This document shows positions 53,152 to 62,182 of a stretch of DNA of 64,000 nucleotides, piece after piece. Position numbers and translations under genes: made by a program. How positions within the stretch are numbered: the first letter of the stretch is position 1; the number at the start of each line of letters is the position of its first letter. Under the pieces are notes generated by a model, which saw nothing but the letters and a program-made list of their open reading frames with translations, was not told the DNA's origin and ran no database searches. This DNA comes from Lysobacter enzymogenes (GTDB lineage Bacteria > Pseudomonadota > Gammaproteobacteria > Xanthomonadales > Xanthomonadaceae), in the NCBI RefSeq assembly GCF_023617245.1, contig NZ_CP067396.1, positions 2,666,001 through 2,730,000 of the forward strand, written 5' to 3'.

Positions 53152-53619
53152 ATGGAACCGCGTCCGCCGCTGCCCCCGTTCACCCGCGACACCGCCGCGC
53201 ACAAGGTGCGCCTGGCCGAGGACGCCTGGAACTCGCGCGATCCCGAGCGCGTCGCCCAGGCTTATAGCGTCGACACCCATTGGCGCAATCGCGCCGAATT
53301 CGTCGAGGGCCGCGAGGCGGCGGCCGCGTTCCTGCGACGCAAGTGGAGCCGCGAGCTGGAGTACCGCCTGATCAAGGAACTGTGGGCGCACGACGGCCAC
53401 CGCATCGCCGTGCGCTTCGCCTACGAATGGCGCGACGATTCGGGGCAGTGGTACCGCAGCTACGGCAACGAGAACTGGGAATTCGCCGACGACGGCCGCA
53501 TGGCGCGGCGCATCGCCAGCATCAACGACCGGCCCATCGCCGCCAGCGAGCGCAAGTTCCACTGGCCGCAAGACCGGCGCCCGGACGATCATCCGGGCTT
53601 GAGCGAACTGGGCTTGTAA
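53152..53619 (+). CDS. DUF1348 (SnoaL/NTF2-like) family protein
   Basis: A 155-residue cytosolic protein of the DUF1348 group. PPFTRDTAAHKVRLAEDAWN, YSVDTHWRNRAEFVEGREAA and FAYEWRDDSGQWYRSYGNEN are family features of this NTF2-like fold. Its role is not known; the family often sits under TetR control in regulons responding to toxic compounds. Here three operators cover the promoter. AGGAG lies 8 bases before the ATG. Confidence 0.9.
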   Translation: MEPRPPLPPFTRDTAAHKVRLAEDAWNSRDPERVAQAYSVDTHWRNRAEFVEGREAAAAFLRRKWSRELEYRLIKELWAHDGHRIAVRFAYEWRDDSGQWYRSYGNENWEFADDGRMARRIASINDRPIAASERKFHWPQDRRPDDHPGLSELGL

Positions 53620-53633
53620 TCAGCCCCACCCTC

Positions 53634-53770
53634 TGTAGGCGCGGCGCGAGCCGCGACCGCGGGGTGGCGGGTCGCGCCGCGACCTTGAGCAAGCGCTCGT
53701 CGCCGCATCGGCTGCGGGCAGCTGTCGTCGTAGGCGCCTTGGCGCGGTCGCGGCTTGCGCCGCTCCTACA
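53634..53770. repeat. Inverted repeat, GTAGGCGCGGCGCGAGCCGCGACC type
   Basis: A 28-base arm at 53634-53661 is complementary, with a few mismatches, to 53743-53770. The motif (TGTAGGNGCGGCGCNAGCCGCGACCGCG) looks like a dispersed extragenic element. It lies in the gap 53620-53912 between two convergent genes; no gene is seen there. Confidence 0.7.
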
Positions 53771-53912
53771 GGGAGCGGCCGTCGGATGCGGACGATCCGA
53801 TCGCAAACGCCCATGTCCCCGCGAGGGCGGGGCTAACCGCGAGCGCGGGGCGAGGCCTCGCAGTGTCGAACTCGTCGGCAGGCGCCGGTCGCGGCGACGG
53901 CGCCGCTGAGCC

Positions 53913-55109
53913 TCAGGCGTCCAGCCCGGCGTACACCGCATCGCGCAGGTCGAGGGTGAACTGTCCGCTCATCCCCTCCAGCGCGGTGTTGGTCAGCGCG
54001 ACCACGCTCAAACCGCGTTGCGGGTCGATGAACCAGGAATGCCCGTACACGCCGCCCCAGGCGAAGGTGCCGCGCGATTGCGGGGTGGCGGCGGCGACGG
54101 GATCGACCAGCACCGCGGCGCCGTAGCCGTAGCCCCAGCCCGGGTCCAGGCCTTCGATCGGGGCCGGGGTGTGCGGCTGCAGCATCGAGGCCGCCGACTC
54201 GGGCGCCAGCAGTTCGCCGCCGCCGCGGCGCAGCGCTTCCAGCAGCTTGAGCACGTCGCCGGCGCTGCCGGCCATGCCGGCGCCGCCGGAGGGGTAGGAG
54301 GCGGTTTTCTCGATCCGGCCCGGGGCGTAGCGCAGGACGCCGTCGAAGAACGCCAGTTCGCTGCCGTCGTGGATGCGCAGCGGGCGGCGCGAGCCGTCGG
54401 CGGCGACGCCGTCGCTGTAATGCGCGGCCAGGCGCTTGTAGTCGGCGACCTGGAAGCCGGTGTCGGCCATCGCCAGCGGCGCGGCGATCAGTTCCTGCAC
54501 CAGTTGCGGCAGCGGCGTGCCGGTGGCGCGCGCCAGCGCCTCGCCGAGCACGTCCAGGCCGAGCGAGTACTTGAAGCCGGTATCGGGCGCGAAGCGCAGC
54601 CGGGTCGCGCCGAGGCGGCGCAGGTTTTCCTCGATGTCCAGGCCGGGCTGGTCGAAGCCGTCGGACACCGCGTGGGCGTCGTAGTCGCTGCCGGCGGCTT
54701 CGCCGAAGCGGTAGCTCAGGCCGGAGCGGTGGGCGAGCAACTGGCGCAGCGAGATCTCCGGCGCGCTGCCGTCGGCGAGTTGCGGCCGGAACTGCGGCAG
54801 CCAGCGCGTCACCGGCGCGTCCAGGTCGATCCGGCCCTGTTCGGCCAGCTTGAGCGCGACGGCGGCGACGAAGGGCTTGGTCACCGAGGCCAGCAGGAAG
54901 ATCGTGTCCTCGCGCATCAGCCGGTCGGACTCGCGGTCGGCCTGGCCGGCGGCGCGGCGGTACACCGGTTCGCCGTCGCGCGCGACCAGCACCACCGCGC
55001 CGACCAGGCGGCGTTCGGCCAGGGCGCGGTCGAGCGCGTCGTCGACGCGGTCGCGCAAGGACAGGGCCGCGGCGGGCACGGCGGAGGCGGGAAGGTTCAT
55101 GACGGGCAC
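53913..55109 (-). CDS. Serine hydrolase, beta-lactamase (class C)-like
   Basis: A 398-residue member of the Beta-lactamase/esterase group PF00144. The SxxK motif is SVTK at residues 75-78 in FLLASVTKPFVAAVA. The Y-containing segment is LSYRFGEAAGSDYDAH, and a HSWFIDPQRGLSVVALTN region matches the third motif (HxG/KTG-like position). Such proteins are usually esterases or peptidases rather than antibiotic-resistance enzymes. No signal peptide is visible with the chosen start, so it may be cytosolic. The gene stands alone. Confidence 0.85.
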   Translation of the reverse strand: MPVMNLPASAVPAAALSLRDRVDDALDRALAERRLVGAVVLVARDGEPVYRRAAGQADRESDRLMREDTIFLLASVTKPFVAAVALKLAEQGRIDLDAPVTRWLPQFRPQLADGSAPEISLRQLLAHRSGLSYRFGEAAGSDYDAHAVSDGFDQPGLDIEENLRRLGATRLRFAPDTGFKYSLGLDVLGEALARATGTPLPQLVQELIAAPLAMADTGFQVADYKRLAAHYSDGVAADGSRRPLRIHDGSELAFFDGVLRYAPGRIEKTASYPSGGAGMAGSAGDVLKLLEALRRGGGELLAPESAASMLQPHTPAPIEGLDPGWGYGYGAAVLVDPVAAATPQSRGTFAWGGVYGHSWFIDPQRGLSVVALTNTALEGMSGQFTLDLRDAVYAGLDA

Positions 55110-55291
55110 TCCTGCGCAGGGACGCTACGAAAATGGCAGGAATTGTGCATTGCACAAGTGACCGTGGCGAAACACTGCGGTGTCGCGCAACGGATTGTGC
55201 GCGGCCGGGCATCGGCGCAGGGATTCGACGTTGTTTGCCGATGTTGCCGGCTTGTTTGCCGGCGTTGTCTGGCATCTGTTGGCTACGGAAA

Positions 55292-55321
55292 CGACGAAGG
55301 GCGCTCGCGCGCCCTTCGTCG
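55292..55321 (-). terminator. Hairpin terminator candidate after rluB
   Basis: Thirteen-base arms at 55292-55304 and 55309-55321 pair perfectly around a four-base loop. It lies 27 bases past the rluB stop on the minus strand. The T-tail is short (TTTCC), so efficiency is uncertain. Confidence 0.6.
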
Positions 55322-55347
55322 GTCACTTCGACGGTGTCTGCGCGCGC

Positions 55348-56988
55348 TTAGCCGCGCGGACCGCGGCCGCCGCCGGGACGGCCACCGCCGCGCGGGCCGC
55401 CCGGACGCGGCGCGCCGCCGGGACGGGCATTGCCGCCCGGGCGGGCGTTGCCGCCGCCCGGACGCGCGCCGGCGCGACCGGCGCCCGGCGGCTTGCCGCC
55501 GCTAGGACGGGCGTTGCCGCGCGCGGGGCGCTCGCCGCCGTAGGGGTTGAAGCCGCCCGGGTTGGCGTGGTCGGAGGGGAAGCTCGGGGCGTTGCCCGGG
55601 TGGCCGTAGGGTCGCGCCGCGCGCTGGCCCTGACCCTGGCTGCGGCCGCCGTTGCCGGCAGCGCCACCGCCACCGCCGTAGGGGCTGTTGCCGCCGCCCG
55701 CGCCGCCGAAGCCGGCGCCGCCCTGCGAACGGCCGCGGCCGCCGGCGCGCGCACCGGCGCCCGCGGGCTTGCCGCCGCCGCCCTTCTTGCCGCGGCCGTC
55801 GGGGTTGCGGTGGCCGCTGGGGCCGGTCTCGACGCCCTCGGGCACGTACCAGGTGCGGAACGCCGCCGGATTGCCCTCGGGCAGCGGCTTGACGCCCTTG
55901 TCCTTGCGGGTCTTGAACGGCTTGTTGGATTGCTTGGCCGCGGCTTCGCCGCTGACCGTGAGGCCGCCGTGCTTGCGCGGGCCGCCGCGCCCGCGGCCGC
56001 CGCGGTCTTCGCGCACATGGTCGAAGCGGCGCAGCTCGCGGCCTTCGTCGGCGGTGTTGTGGCCGCCGACGTAGCCGTGGGCGCGCTCGCCGCCGGACAG
56101 GTGCACGGTCGACTTGGCCGCCTTGCGCTGGCCGATCACCGGCTGCAGGGTCAGCGCCGAGGGCTGGCCGTCTTCCAGGCCCAGCTCCTTGCGCAGCGCC
56201 TCGACCTTGTCGCCGGCCAGTTCCTGCGAATGCCCGCGCAGCAGTTCGCGCGGCAGCGCCACGCCGCCGTAGCGGATGCGCTTGAGCCGGCTGACCTGGC
56301 AGCCCTGCGATTCCCACAGGCGGCGCACTTCGCGGTTGCGGCCTTCCTTGACCACGACCCGGAACCAGTCGTGCGAATCGGTGCCGCCGATGCGTTCGAT
56401 CTCGTCGAACTTGGCCGGGCCGTCCTCCAGCGACACGCCGCGGGCGAGGCGGTCGACCAGGTTGTCCGGCACGGTCTCCTCGCCCTCGGGAGCGCGCACG
56501 CGGCAGACGTACTCGCGCTCGACCTCGAAGGAGGGGTGCATCAGCGCATTGGCCAGCTCGCCGTCGGTGGTCAGCAGCAGCAGGCCGGTGGTGTTGATGT
56601 CGAGGCGGCCGATCGCGATCCAGCGCGCGCCCTTCAGCGCGGGCAGCGAATCGAAGATGGTCGGGCGGCCTTCGGGGTCTTCGCGGGTGGTGACTTCGCC
56701 TTCGGGCTTGTTGTACATCAGCACGCGCGAGGGCTCGGTCAGGGCGCTGGCGACGAAGCTGCGGCCGTCCAGTTCGATCTTGTCGCCGCCCTTGATGCTG
56801 ACGCCGACCTGGGCGACATCCCCATTGACCTTGACCAGGCCATCGGCGATGCGCTGCTCCAGGGCGCGGCGCGAGCCCAGGCCCGCTTGCGCGAGCACTT
56901 TGTGCAGGCGTTCTTCCAGGCGCGGCGCTTCGGCCGCGGCGTCGCTGGCGCGCTTCAGGGAAAGCTTGCGACGGGTTTCTTCAGTCAT
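55348..56988 (-). CDS. rluB: 23S rRNA pseudouridine synthase RluB with long Gly/Arg-rich tail
   Basis: A 546-residue protein. An S4 RNA-binding domain (residues about 24-70, RLHKVLAQAGLGSRRALEQR) precedes the RluB/RsuA catalytic domain, whose catalytic Asp lies in AIGRLDINTTGLLLLTTDGE. RluB makes a pseudouridine in helix 80-93 region of 23S rRNA. The catalytic part ends near residue 270; the remaining 270 or so residues are a basic, Gly/Arg/Pro/Asn-rich low-complexity tail, roughly doubling the usual length of about 250-300. The tail probably binds RNA. Its ATG overlaps the scpB stop by four bases. Confidence 0.93.
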   Translation of the reverse strand: MTEETRRKLSLKRASDAAAEAPRLEERLHKVLAQAGLGSRRALEQRIADGLVKVNGDVAQVGVSIKGGDKIELDGRSFVASALTEPSRVLMYNKPEGEVTTREDPEGRPTIFDSLPALKGARWIAIGRLDINTTGLLLLTTDGELANALMHPSFEVEREYVCRVRAPEGEETVPDNLVDRLARGVSLEDGPAKFDEIERIGGTDSHDWFRVVVKEGRNREVRRLWESQGCQVSRLKRIRYGGVALPRELLRGHSQELAGDKVEALRKELGLEDGQPSALTLQPVIGQRKAAKSTVHLSGGERAHGYVGGHNTADEGRELRRFDHVREDRGGRGRGGPRKHGGLTVSGEAAAKQSNKPFKTRKDKGVKPLPEGNPAAFRTWYVPEGVETGPSGHRNPDGRGKKGGGGKPAGAGARAGGRGRSQGGAGFGGAGGGNSPYGGGGGAAGNGGRSQGQGQRAARPYGHPGNAPSFPSDHANPGGFNPYGGERPARGNARPSGGKPPGAGRAGARPGGGNARPGGNARPGGAPRPGGPRGGGRPGGGRGPRG

Positions 56989-58037
56989 TTGTCTTGCTCC
57001 GGCCGGTCGTCTTCGGACTCGGCCTCAAGTTGCGGAACGTGCTCGTTAAGAGCGTCGGTCGTCGTCTCGACGGCGGGTTCGCTTTGTTCGTGTTCGTTCG
57101 CGTCCGCCGCGCGCTCGCCCGGCGCGGCTTCGGGGTCGTCCGACAGGACGGTGTGTTCGGGGTCTTCGTCCGTCGCCGCGGCGGGCGCGTCGGCGGACTG
57201 GGATTCGGGTTCGGCCTCGGCGGCGGGTTCGCCGTCGCGGGCCTGGGAATCGGCGGCGGGCGCTTGGGCCTCGTCGCCGGGTTCGGATTCGGACTGAGAT
57301 TCGGAGCCGGCGTTCGTGTCGGCTTCGTCGTTGGCGGGCGCGTCGGTTGCGGCCTTGTCGGCGGCCTCGTCGTCAGCGTCGGCGCTCGCGCCGGCTTCGT
57401 CGTTGGCCGCCGCGTCGGCGCCGTCGCCGGCCGCCGCGGCGCTGTCGCCGTCGGCGCTCACGCCGGCCGGGATCGGCGCGCCGTCCAGCGGCAGCTGCGG
57501 CTCCAGTTCGCCGATTTCCTTGAGTTCGGACAGCGGCGGCAGGTCGTCCAGGCGCTTGAGGCCGAAGTAGTCGAGGAAAGCCTTGGTGGTGCCGAACAGG
57601 GCCGGCTTGCCGGGCACGTCGCGATGGCCGACCACGCGGATCCACTCGCGCTCTTCCAGCGCCTTGATGATGTTGCTGCTGACCGCCACGCCGCGGACCT
57701 GCTCGATCTCGCCGCGGGTGATCGGCTGGCGGTAGGCGATCAGGGCCAGGGTTTCCAGGGTGGCGCGGGTGTAGCGGGTCTGGCGCTCGGTCCACAGCCG
57801 CGCGACCCAGGCGTGGACGTCGGCCTTGACCTGGAAACGGAAGCCGGAGGCGACCTCGACCAGCTCCACGCCGCGCTCGGCGCAGCCCTCGCGCAGCGCC
57901 TGCAGCGCGCTCTCCACGCTGTCGGGCGGCGGCGGCTGGTCCTCCGGGAACAGCGCGTGCAACTGCGCCAGCGACAACGGCTGGTTGGCCGCGAGCAGGG
58001 CGGCTTCGACGATGCGGGTGATCAGCGGTTGGTCCAT
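56985..58037 (-). CDS. scpB: Chromosome segregation protein ScpB with long acidic tail
   Basis: A 350-residue protein. Residues 1 to about 180 are the ScpB double winged-helix region (RIVEAALLAANQPLSLAQLH, TLETLALIAYRQPITRGEIE, VVGHRDVPGKPALFGTTKAF), which with ScpA binds SMC to compact and segregate DNA. From about residue 185 the protein is almost wholly Ala/Glu/Asp/Ser, an acidic disordered tail longer than in most ScpB proteins (about 190-220 in total). It overlaps rluB by four bases, linking synthesis of an acidic-tailed protein to a basic-tailed one. Confidence 0.93.
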   Translation of the reverse strand: MDQPLITRIVEAALLAANQPLSLAQLHALFPEDQPPPPDSVESALQALREGCAERGVELVEVASGFRFQVKADVHAWVARLWTERQTRYTRATLETLALIAYRQPITRGEIEQVRGVAVSSNIIKALEEREWIRVVGHRDVPGKPALFGTTKAFLDYFGLKRLDDLPPLSELKEIGELEPQLPLDGAPIPAGVSADGDSAAAAGDGADAAANDEAGASADADDEAADKAATDAPANDEADTNAGSESQSESEPGDEAQAPAADSQARDGEPAAEAEPESQSADAPAAATDEDPEHTVLSDDPEAAPGERAADANEHEQSEPAVETTTDALNEHVPQLEAESEDDRPEQDK

Positions 58038-58167
58038 TACAGCCTGGATTCGCGATTCGGGAACGGGGATGGGGCGAGGCCGCGGGCGGCCGGGCGGGGC
58101 GGGTGCAGCGGTCGGGGCAGGCGCGCCGGCGTGCGGGTCCGCGACGCGGACGGGCCGGCGCGCCGGT

Positions 58168-59121
58168 TCACGCCGGGTCTTCGTCGTTGGCGGCCGAGTC
58201 GAACTCGCTGCTGAGCTCGATCTCGTCCGGGTCCTTCATCAGCGCCAGCGACTTGGCGTAGATCGGCGCCAGCGGCGCGTCCTGGACGATCTCGACCAGC
58301 TGCTCCTTGGCCAGGGTCAGCAGGCCGAGGAAGGTCACCACCGCGCCAAGACGGCCTTCCTCGACCGTGAACAGCGATTCGAAACGGTAGAACGCGCCGT
58401 CGGACATGCGCGCGAGCAGCTCGCCCATGCGCTGGCGCACGCTCAGCGCGTCGCGCTTGATCGCGTGCTGGGTGTACAGCTCGGCGCGCTTGAACACGTC
58501 GTGCAGGGCCAGCAGCAGTTCCTTCAGCTCCACCGGCGGCGGCAGCCGCACCGCCGCGCGGTCGGGGACGAAGGCCTGCACCGGCGCGGTGTCGCGGTCC
58601 TGGCGGGGCAGGGCGTCGATGTCCTCGGCCGCCTTCTTGTAGCGCTCATACTCCTGCAGCCGGCGGACCAGCTCGGCGCGCGGGTCCTCTTCCTCGCCTT
58701 CCTCGTTGACCGCGCGCGGCAGCAGCATGCGCGACTTGATCTCGGCCAGCATCGCGGCCATGACCAGGTAGTCGGCGGCCAGCTCGAAACGCATCTCGTG
58801 CATGGCCTGGATGTATTCGACGTACTGGCGGGTGATGTCCGCCACCGGGATGTCGAGGATGTCGAGGTTCTGCCGGCGGATCAGGTACAGCAGCAGGTCC
58901 AGCGGGCCTTCGAACGCTTCCAGGATGACTTCCAGCGCGTCCGGCGGGATGTACAGGTCCTGGGGGATCTGCAGCACCGGCTGACCATGCACCACCGCCA
59001 GCGGCATCTCCTGCTGCTGCGGCGCGGTCGGGCCTGGAACCTGGCCTGGTTGGGGCCCGGCGACGGATTCGGCGGTGGAGTCCGCGGCGGATTCGTCGGC
59101 GGGCGCGGCTTGGTTGGTCAT
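58168..59121 (-). CDS. scpA: Chromosome segregation protein ScpA
   Basis: A 317-residue kleisin of the SMC-ScpAB condensin. The core begins LEVILEAFEGPLDLLLYLIR and includes YLVMAAMLAEIKSRMLLPR, and the C-terminal winged helix ends near FLGLLTLAKEQLVEIVQDAP. The ATG at 59121 precedes an acidic, disordered leader of about 60 residues (TNQAAPADESAADSTAESV). A longer open frame upstream is Arg/Pro-rich and not counted. It lies 130 bases before scpB. Confidence 0.93.
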   Translation of the reverse strand: MTNQAAPADESAADSTAESVAGPQPGQVPGPTAPQQQEMPLAVVHGQPVLQIPQDLYIPPDALEVILEAFEGPLDLLLYLIRRQNLDILDIPVADITRQYVEYIQAMHEMRFELAADYLVMAAMLAEIKSRMLLPRAVNEEGEEEDPRAELVRRLQEYERYKKAAEDIDALPRQDRDTAPVQAFVPDRAAVRLPPPVELKELLLALHDVFKRAELYTQHAIKRDALSVRQRMGELLARMSDGAFYRFESLFTVEEGRLGAVVTFLGLLTLAKEQLVEIVQDAPLAPIYAKSLALMKDPDEIELSSEFDSAANDEDPA

Positions 59122-59746
59122 CGGAAACCGGCCCCTCCGGGCCGTGGGCACAGCTTGTTGCGACGATGCGCGCGGCACGGGGCTGCGCCGGGACCGACGC
59201 CGGGCTGCGGGGAAGACCCCTGCGGCCGGACGAAACGTCCCTACGGGTGCTACGGACCACTCAAAAAGGTGTGCGCTGCTGGCCCGAACAAGTCCGGCCT
59301 GCGCGCCGGTCGGAACCTGGCGGGCGGGGGCTGAGGAGGCTTGCGGGCGCGGGCCGGAGGACTGCGGCGATGCACGCGTACCGGCGCACGAGAGGTGCGG
59401 GGGAGTACGAGGGCGAACGTGGCGACGGGCGTGGGGTTCCGGTCGCGACGGGGTTTGCTGCATCCGGCCTGACGGCAATCGGGGTTTAGGGTAAGGGCTG
59501 GGGGCGATGGTGTCCAGCGCCGGCATGAACGCTGCGCCGCCCGACGGGGCCGCTGCCGGCCGGCCGTCTGCCATGGCGCGGCGCGTTCTAGTGCAAATGA
59601 TCGACTCGACGGCGCCAAGCTGATTCGGAAAATGTGCAGGGCGGGCAGGTGGTTTATGCTCTGCATGCGCAGGCCCGTTGGGGGACGGCATGCGGCTAGA
59701 CTCGCGGTATCGCGCGCGTTTCGCGCAGCTTTTGGGGAACCACAGG
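59122..59746. other. Gene-free stretch upstream of scpA
   Basis: About 625 bases between the divergent scpA and the distant immunity lipoprotein gene. Overlapping open frames look like chance frames in GC-rich DNA. Promoters for both neighbours must lie here, but none is clear. Confidence 0.5.
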
Positions 59747-60301
59747 ATGAAATCAGCAAGGATCGCGGCCCTCGCCTTGGCCGTGGCATTGGCCGCATGC
59801 AGCAAGCCGGCACCCGCGCCGCCCGCGCCCGCGGCGGCCGCCCCCGCGCCTGCGCCCGCCGCCAGCCCGGCGGCCGCGCCCGCCGCCGCGCGCCCGGCCC
59901 TGCCCGAAGGCGCCTGCGCCAAGACCGAGGACGGCTTCGCCAGCTTCCTGGAGGCCTTCATCGCCGAGCCGGACAAGCGCGCCGCGTACACCTCGCCGGA
60001 CTTCGCGCTGCACGACATCAAGGCCCCGGACCAGCCGATCGCGCACCAGACCGGGCCGACCGAGCCGTTCCGGATCGCCCTGGTCGACTACCAGTGGTCC
60101 TATTTCGAGCCCGGCAAGCCCGACGGCGAGCTGGCCCGGATCAAGCTCGACCGCAAGCTCGAAGGCGACCGCATGCGCCTGGATTTTGCCAAGGCCGAGT
60201 TCTCGCCCGACGATGAAGTGGTCAAGACCTTGGGTCCGCCCGAGGCGTACGTGTTCCAACACCAACAAGGGTGCTGGCAGCTGACCCTGCAGCTGCGCTG
60301 A
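59747..60301 (+). CDS. Immunity lipoprotein candidate (X-Tfi) of distant module 5
   Basis: A 184-residue lipoprotein with lipobox VALAAC (Cys18), an Ala/Pro linker to about residue 55 and a domain beginning ACAKTEDGFASFLEAFIAEP and ending QGCWQLTLQLR. The pattern agrees with the lipoprotein of module 4 (43365-43862). AGG lies just before the ATG. It ends 83 bases before an XVIPCD effector gene, about 12 kb beyond virD4, so this is an orphan module served by the same secretion system. Confidence 0.78.
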   Translation: MKSARIAALALAVALAACSKPAPAPPAPAAAAPAPAPAASPAAAPAAARPALPEGACAKTEDGFASFLEAFIAEPDKRAAYTSPDFALHDIKAPDQPIAHQTGPTEPFRIALVDYQWSYFEPGKPDGELARIKLDRKLEGDRMRLDFAKAEFSPDDEVVKTLGPPEAYVFQHQQGCWQLTLQLR

Positions 60302-60384
60302 CCAGCGCGCCCGCGACACCGACGCGGGTCCGGCCCCATCACCCTGCGCGCGAGCGCAACGAAACATCGACATGGAGAAGTGCG

Positions 60385-61731
60385 ATGCCCAATTACAAGA
60401 TCGTCGAATCGGTCGGCAGCAAGGTCCAGAACGTCCACGACTTCGAAGACATCGATCGCCACCACCCCAGCCGCGGCAATGAAAAGGGCCGCGTCTACGG
60501 CACGGTCAACGGCGAGCGCGAGGAGCTGCTCGGCAACTACAACGGACGCGCCACCGTCACCCGCGACGGCGACCATTTCGTGTCCAAGGACTTCGTCCTG
60601 CAGGCCGGCGGCTCGGCCTCGGTCAAAGTGCCGGCGGTGGCCAACGGCTACATCGGCAAGATCGATCCGGCCAACGGCATCGTCCAGATCTACGACAAGC
60701 CGGCCAACGACCCCAGCCGCGAGATGATCGCCCAGTACCGCCACCTGGACCTGCGCAACACCAACCTGCGCGAAGGCCAGAAGATCGAGTACGGCGAGTC
60801 GGTCGGCATCCAGGGCGGCTTCAACAAGGGCAACCCGAACGCCTTCGGCAAGCACGTCCACCTCGACATCAACACCAGCTACCTGCCGCAGGCCGACCGC
60901 TACATCCGCGACATGGACAGCGGCGCGATCACCACCGACAAGCGTCCGCCGCATTCGGAAAACCTGACCGGCAACGCCAAGGTCAGCGACGTCTCGGGCA
61001 AGGGCAGCATCGTGCACAACCCCGGCACCAACGCCGGCAACGCGCACAACCACGACCACAAGCCCGGCGACAAGCACGACGCCCCGGCGATGGCCGACGG
61101 CGTGCTGCGCAAGGACGAGCACGGTCCGGAAGTGAAGGCGATGCAGGAGCGGCTCAACGCGCTGGGCTACCGCGACGCCGAGGGCAAGGCGCTGGTCGCC
61201 GACGGCAAGTTCGGCGACCGCACCAAGCACGCGGTGGAGCAGTTCCAGAAGGACCACCCGGGCCTGACCGTGGACGGCATCGCCGGCCCCAACACCCTGC
61301 GCGAGCTCAAGACCGCGCAGCCGCGCCACGACGCCAACGCCGGCCCGCTGCTGTCGGACCCGGCCCACCGCGACAACGCCATGTACCAGCAGGCGGTGAC
61401 CGGGCTGGAGAAGCTCGGCGGCTTCAAGAACCACCAGGAGCTCGAGCGCGCCGCGGCCACGCTGACCTACGACGCGCGCGTGACCGGCCTGACCAGCATC
61501 GACAACGTCGCCCGCAACGCCAACGGCACCGGTTTCTTCGCGGTGCAGGGCGAGCTCAACGATCCCAGCCACAAGCGCGCGTACGTCGACGCCAACCAGG
61601 CGGTCAACCAGAGCGTCGAGCAGTCGACCCAGCGCCTGCAGCAGGACGTGCCGCAGTCGGCCAAGCAGCAGGAGCAGAGCCAGCAGCAGGAGCAGCAGCG
61701 CAACCAGCAGGTTCCGGCCAAGGTCGCCTGA
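60385..61731 (+). CDS. X-T4SS effector 5: M23-like domain + PG-binding + XVIPCD
   Basis: A 448-residue effector with no signal peptide. Residues about 70-170 resemble an M23/LytM peptidase: GKHVHLDINTSYLP holds the HxH pair (His157, His159), and MIAQYRHLDLRNTNLREGQK is typical of the fold. The usual upstream HxxxD zinc motif is not obvious, so activity could be weakened or use another ligand (HFVSKD near residue 68 is the nearest match). PG_binding_1 starts near 239 and the XVIPCD near 323 (LLSDPAHRDNAMYQQAVTGL). The C-terminus is Gln-rich. Confidence 0.85.
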   Translation: MPNYKIVESVGSKVQNVHDFEDIDRHHPSRGNEKGRVYGTVNGEREELLGNYNGRATVTRDGDHFVSKDFVLQAGGSASVKVPAVANGYIGKIDPANGIVQIYDKPANDPSREMIAQYRHLDLRNTNLREGQKIEYGESVGIQGGFNKGNPNAFGKHVHLDINTSYLPQADRYIRDMDSGAITTDKRPPHSENLTGNAKVSDVSGKGSIVHNPGTNAGNAHNHDHKPGDKHDAPAMADGVLRKDEHGPEVKAMQERLNALGYRDAEGKALVADGKFGDRTKHAVEQFQKDHPGLTVDGIAGPNTLRELKTAQPRHDANAGPLLSDPAHRDNAMYQQAVTGLEKLGGFKNHQELERAAATLTYDARVTGLTSIDNVARNANGTGFFAVQGELNDPSHKRAYVDANQAVNQSVEQSTQRLQQDVPQSAKQQEQSQQQEQQRNQQVPAKVA

Positions 61732-61756
61732 TCGCCGCGGCGGTTCGCATTACCGG

Positions 61757-61790
61757 CAGCCCGCATCTTCGGATGCGGGCTGTTTCGTTT
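61757..61790 (+). terminator. Rho-independent terminator after effector 5
   Basis: Eleven-base arms (61757-61767, 61772-61782) around TTCG, followed by TTTCGTTT. Confidence 0.9.
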
Positions 61791-61882
61791 GCGCGCCCGT
61801 AACGCCGCGTCGCGCAATGCCGCCGCGGCGCGGGCGGCCGCTACAATGCGCGCTCTCCCACGCCGCTGTGCCGAGGTTCGCC

Positions 61883-62182
61883 ATGTGGTATCTGATCGAA
61901 GGTTACGACGTCGCCGACGCGCTGCCCAAGCGCGGCCCGGCGCGGCCCGCGCACCTGCAGCGCCTGCACGATCTGCGCGACCAGGGCCGCCTGTTGCTGG
62001 CCGGGCCGTGTCCGGCGATCGACGCCGAGGACCCGGGTCCGGCCGGTTTCAGCGGCAGCGTGATCGTGGCCGAGTTCGAATCGCTGGACGCCGCGCGCGC
62101 CTGGGCCGACGCCGATCCGTACGTCGAAGCCGGCGTGTACGCGCGGGTCGACGTGCGGCCGTTCCGCAAGGTGCTGCCGTGA
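61883..62182 (+). CDS. YciI family protein
   Basis: A 99-residue protein of the YciI/dimeric alpha-beta barrel group. RPAHLQRLHDLRDQGRLLLA GP with PAIDAEDPG, then FESLDAARAWADADPYVEAG and YARVDVRPFRKVLP are family hallmarks, including the conserved DPY. The His of the RPAHL segment and the Asp of DPY are candidates for the active site. Biological role is unclear. Its stop overlaps the bolA start by four bases. Confidence 0.92.
   Translation: MWYLIEGYDVADALPKRGPARPAHLQRLHDLRDQGRLLLAGPCPAIDAEDPGPAGFSGSVIVAEFESLDAARAWADADPYVEAGVYARVDVRPFRKVLP

Noticed and set aside
53913..55109. Antibiotic-resistance beta-lactamase
   Set aside because: Only the general serine-hydrolase motifs are present and no signal peptide is seen; an esterase or peptidase is more likely.
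59250..59813. Open frames on both strands upstream of scpA
   Set aside because: Arg/Pro/Ala-rich, no start signals, no recognisable product.
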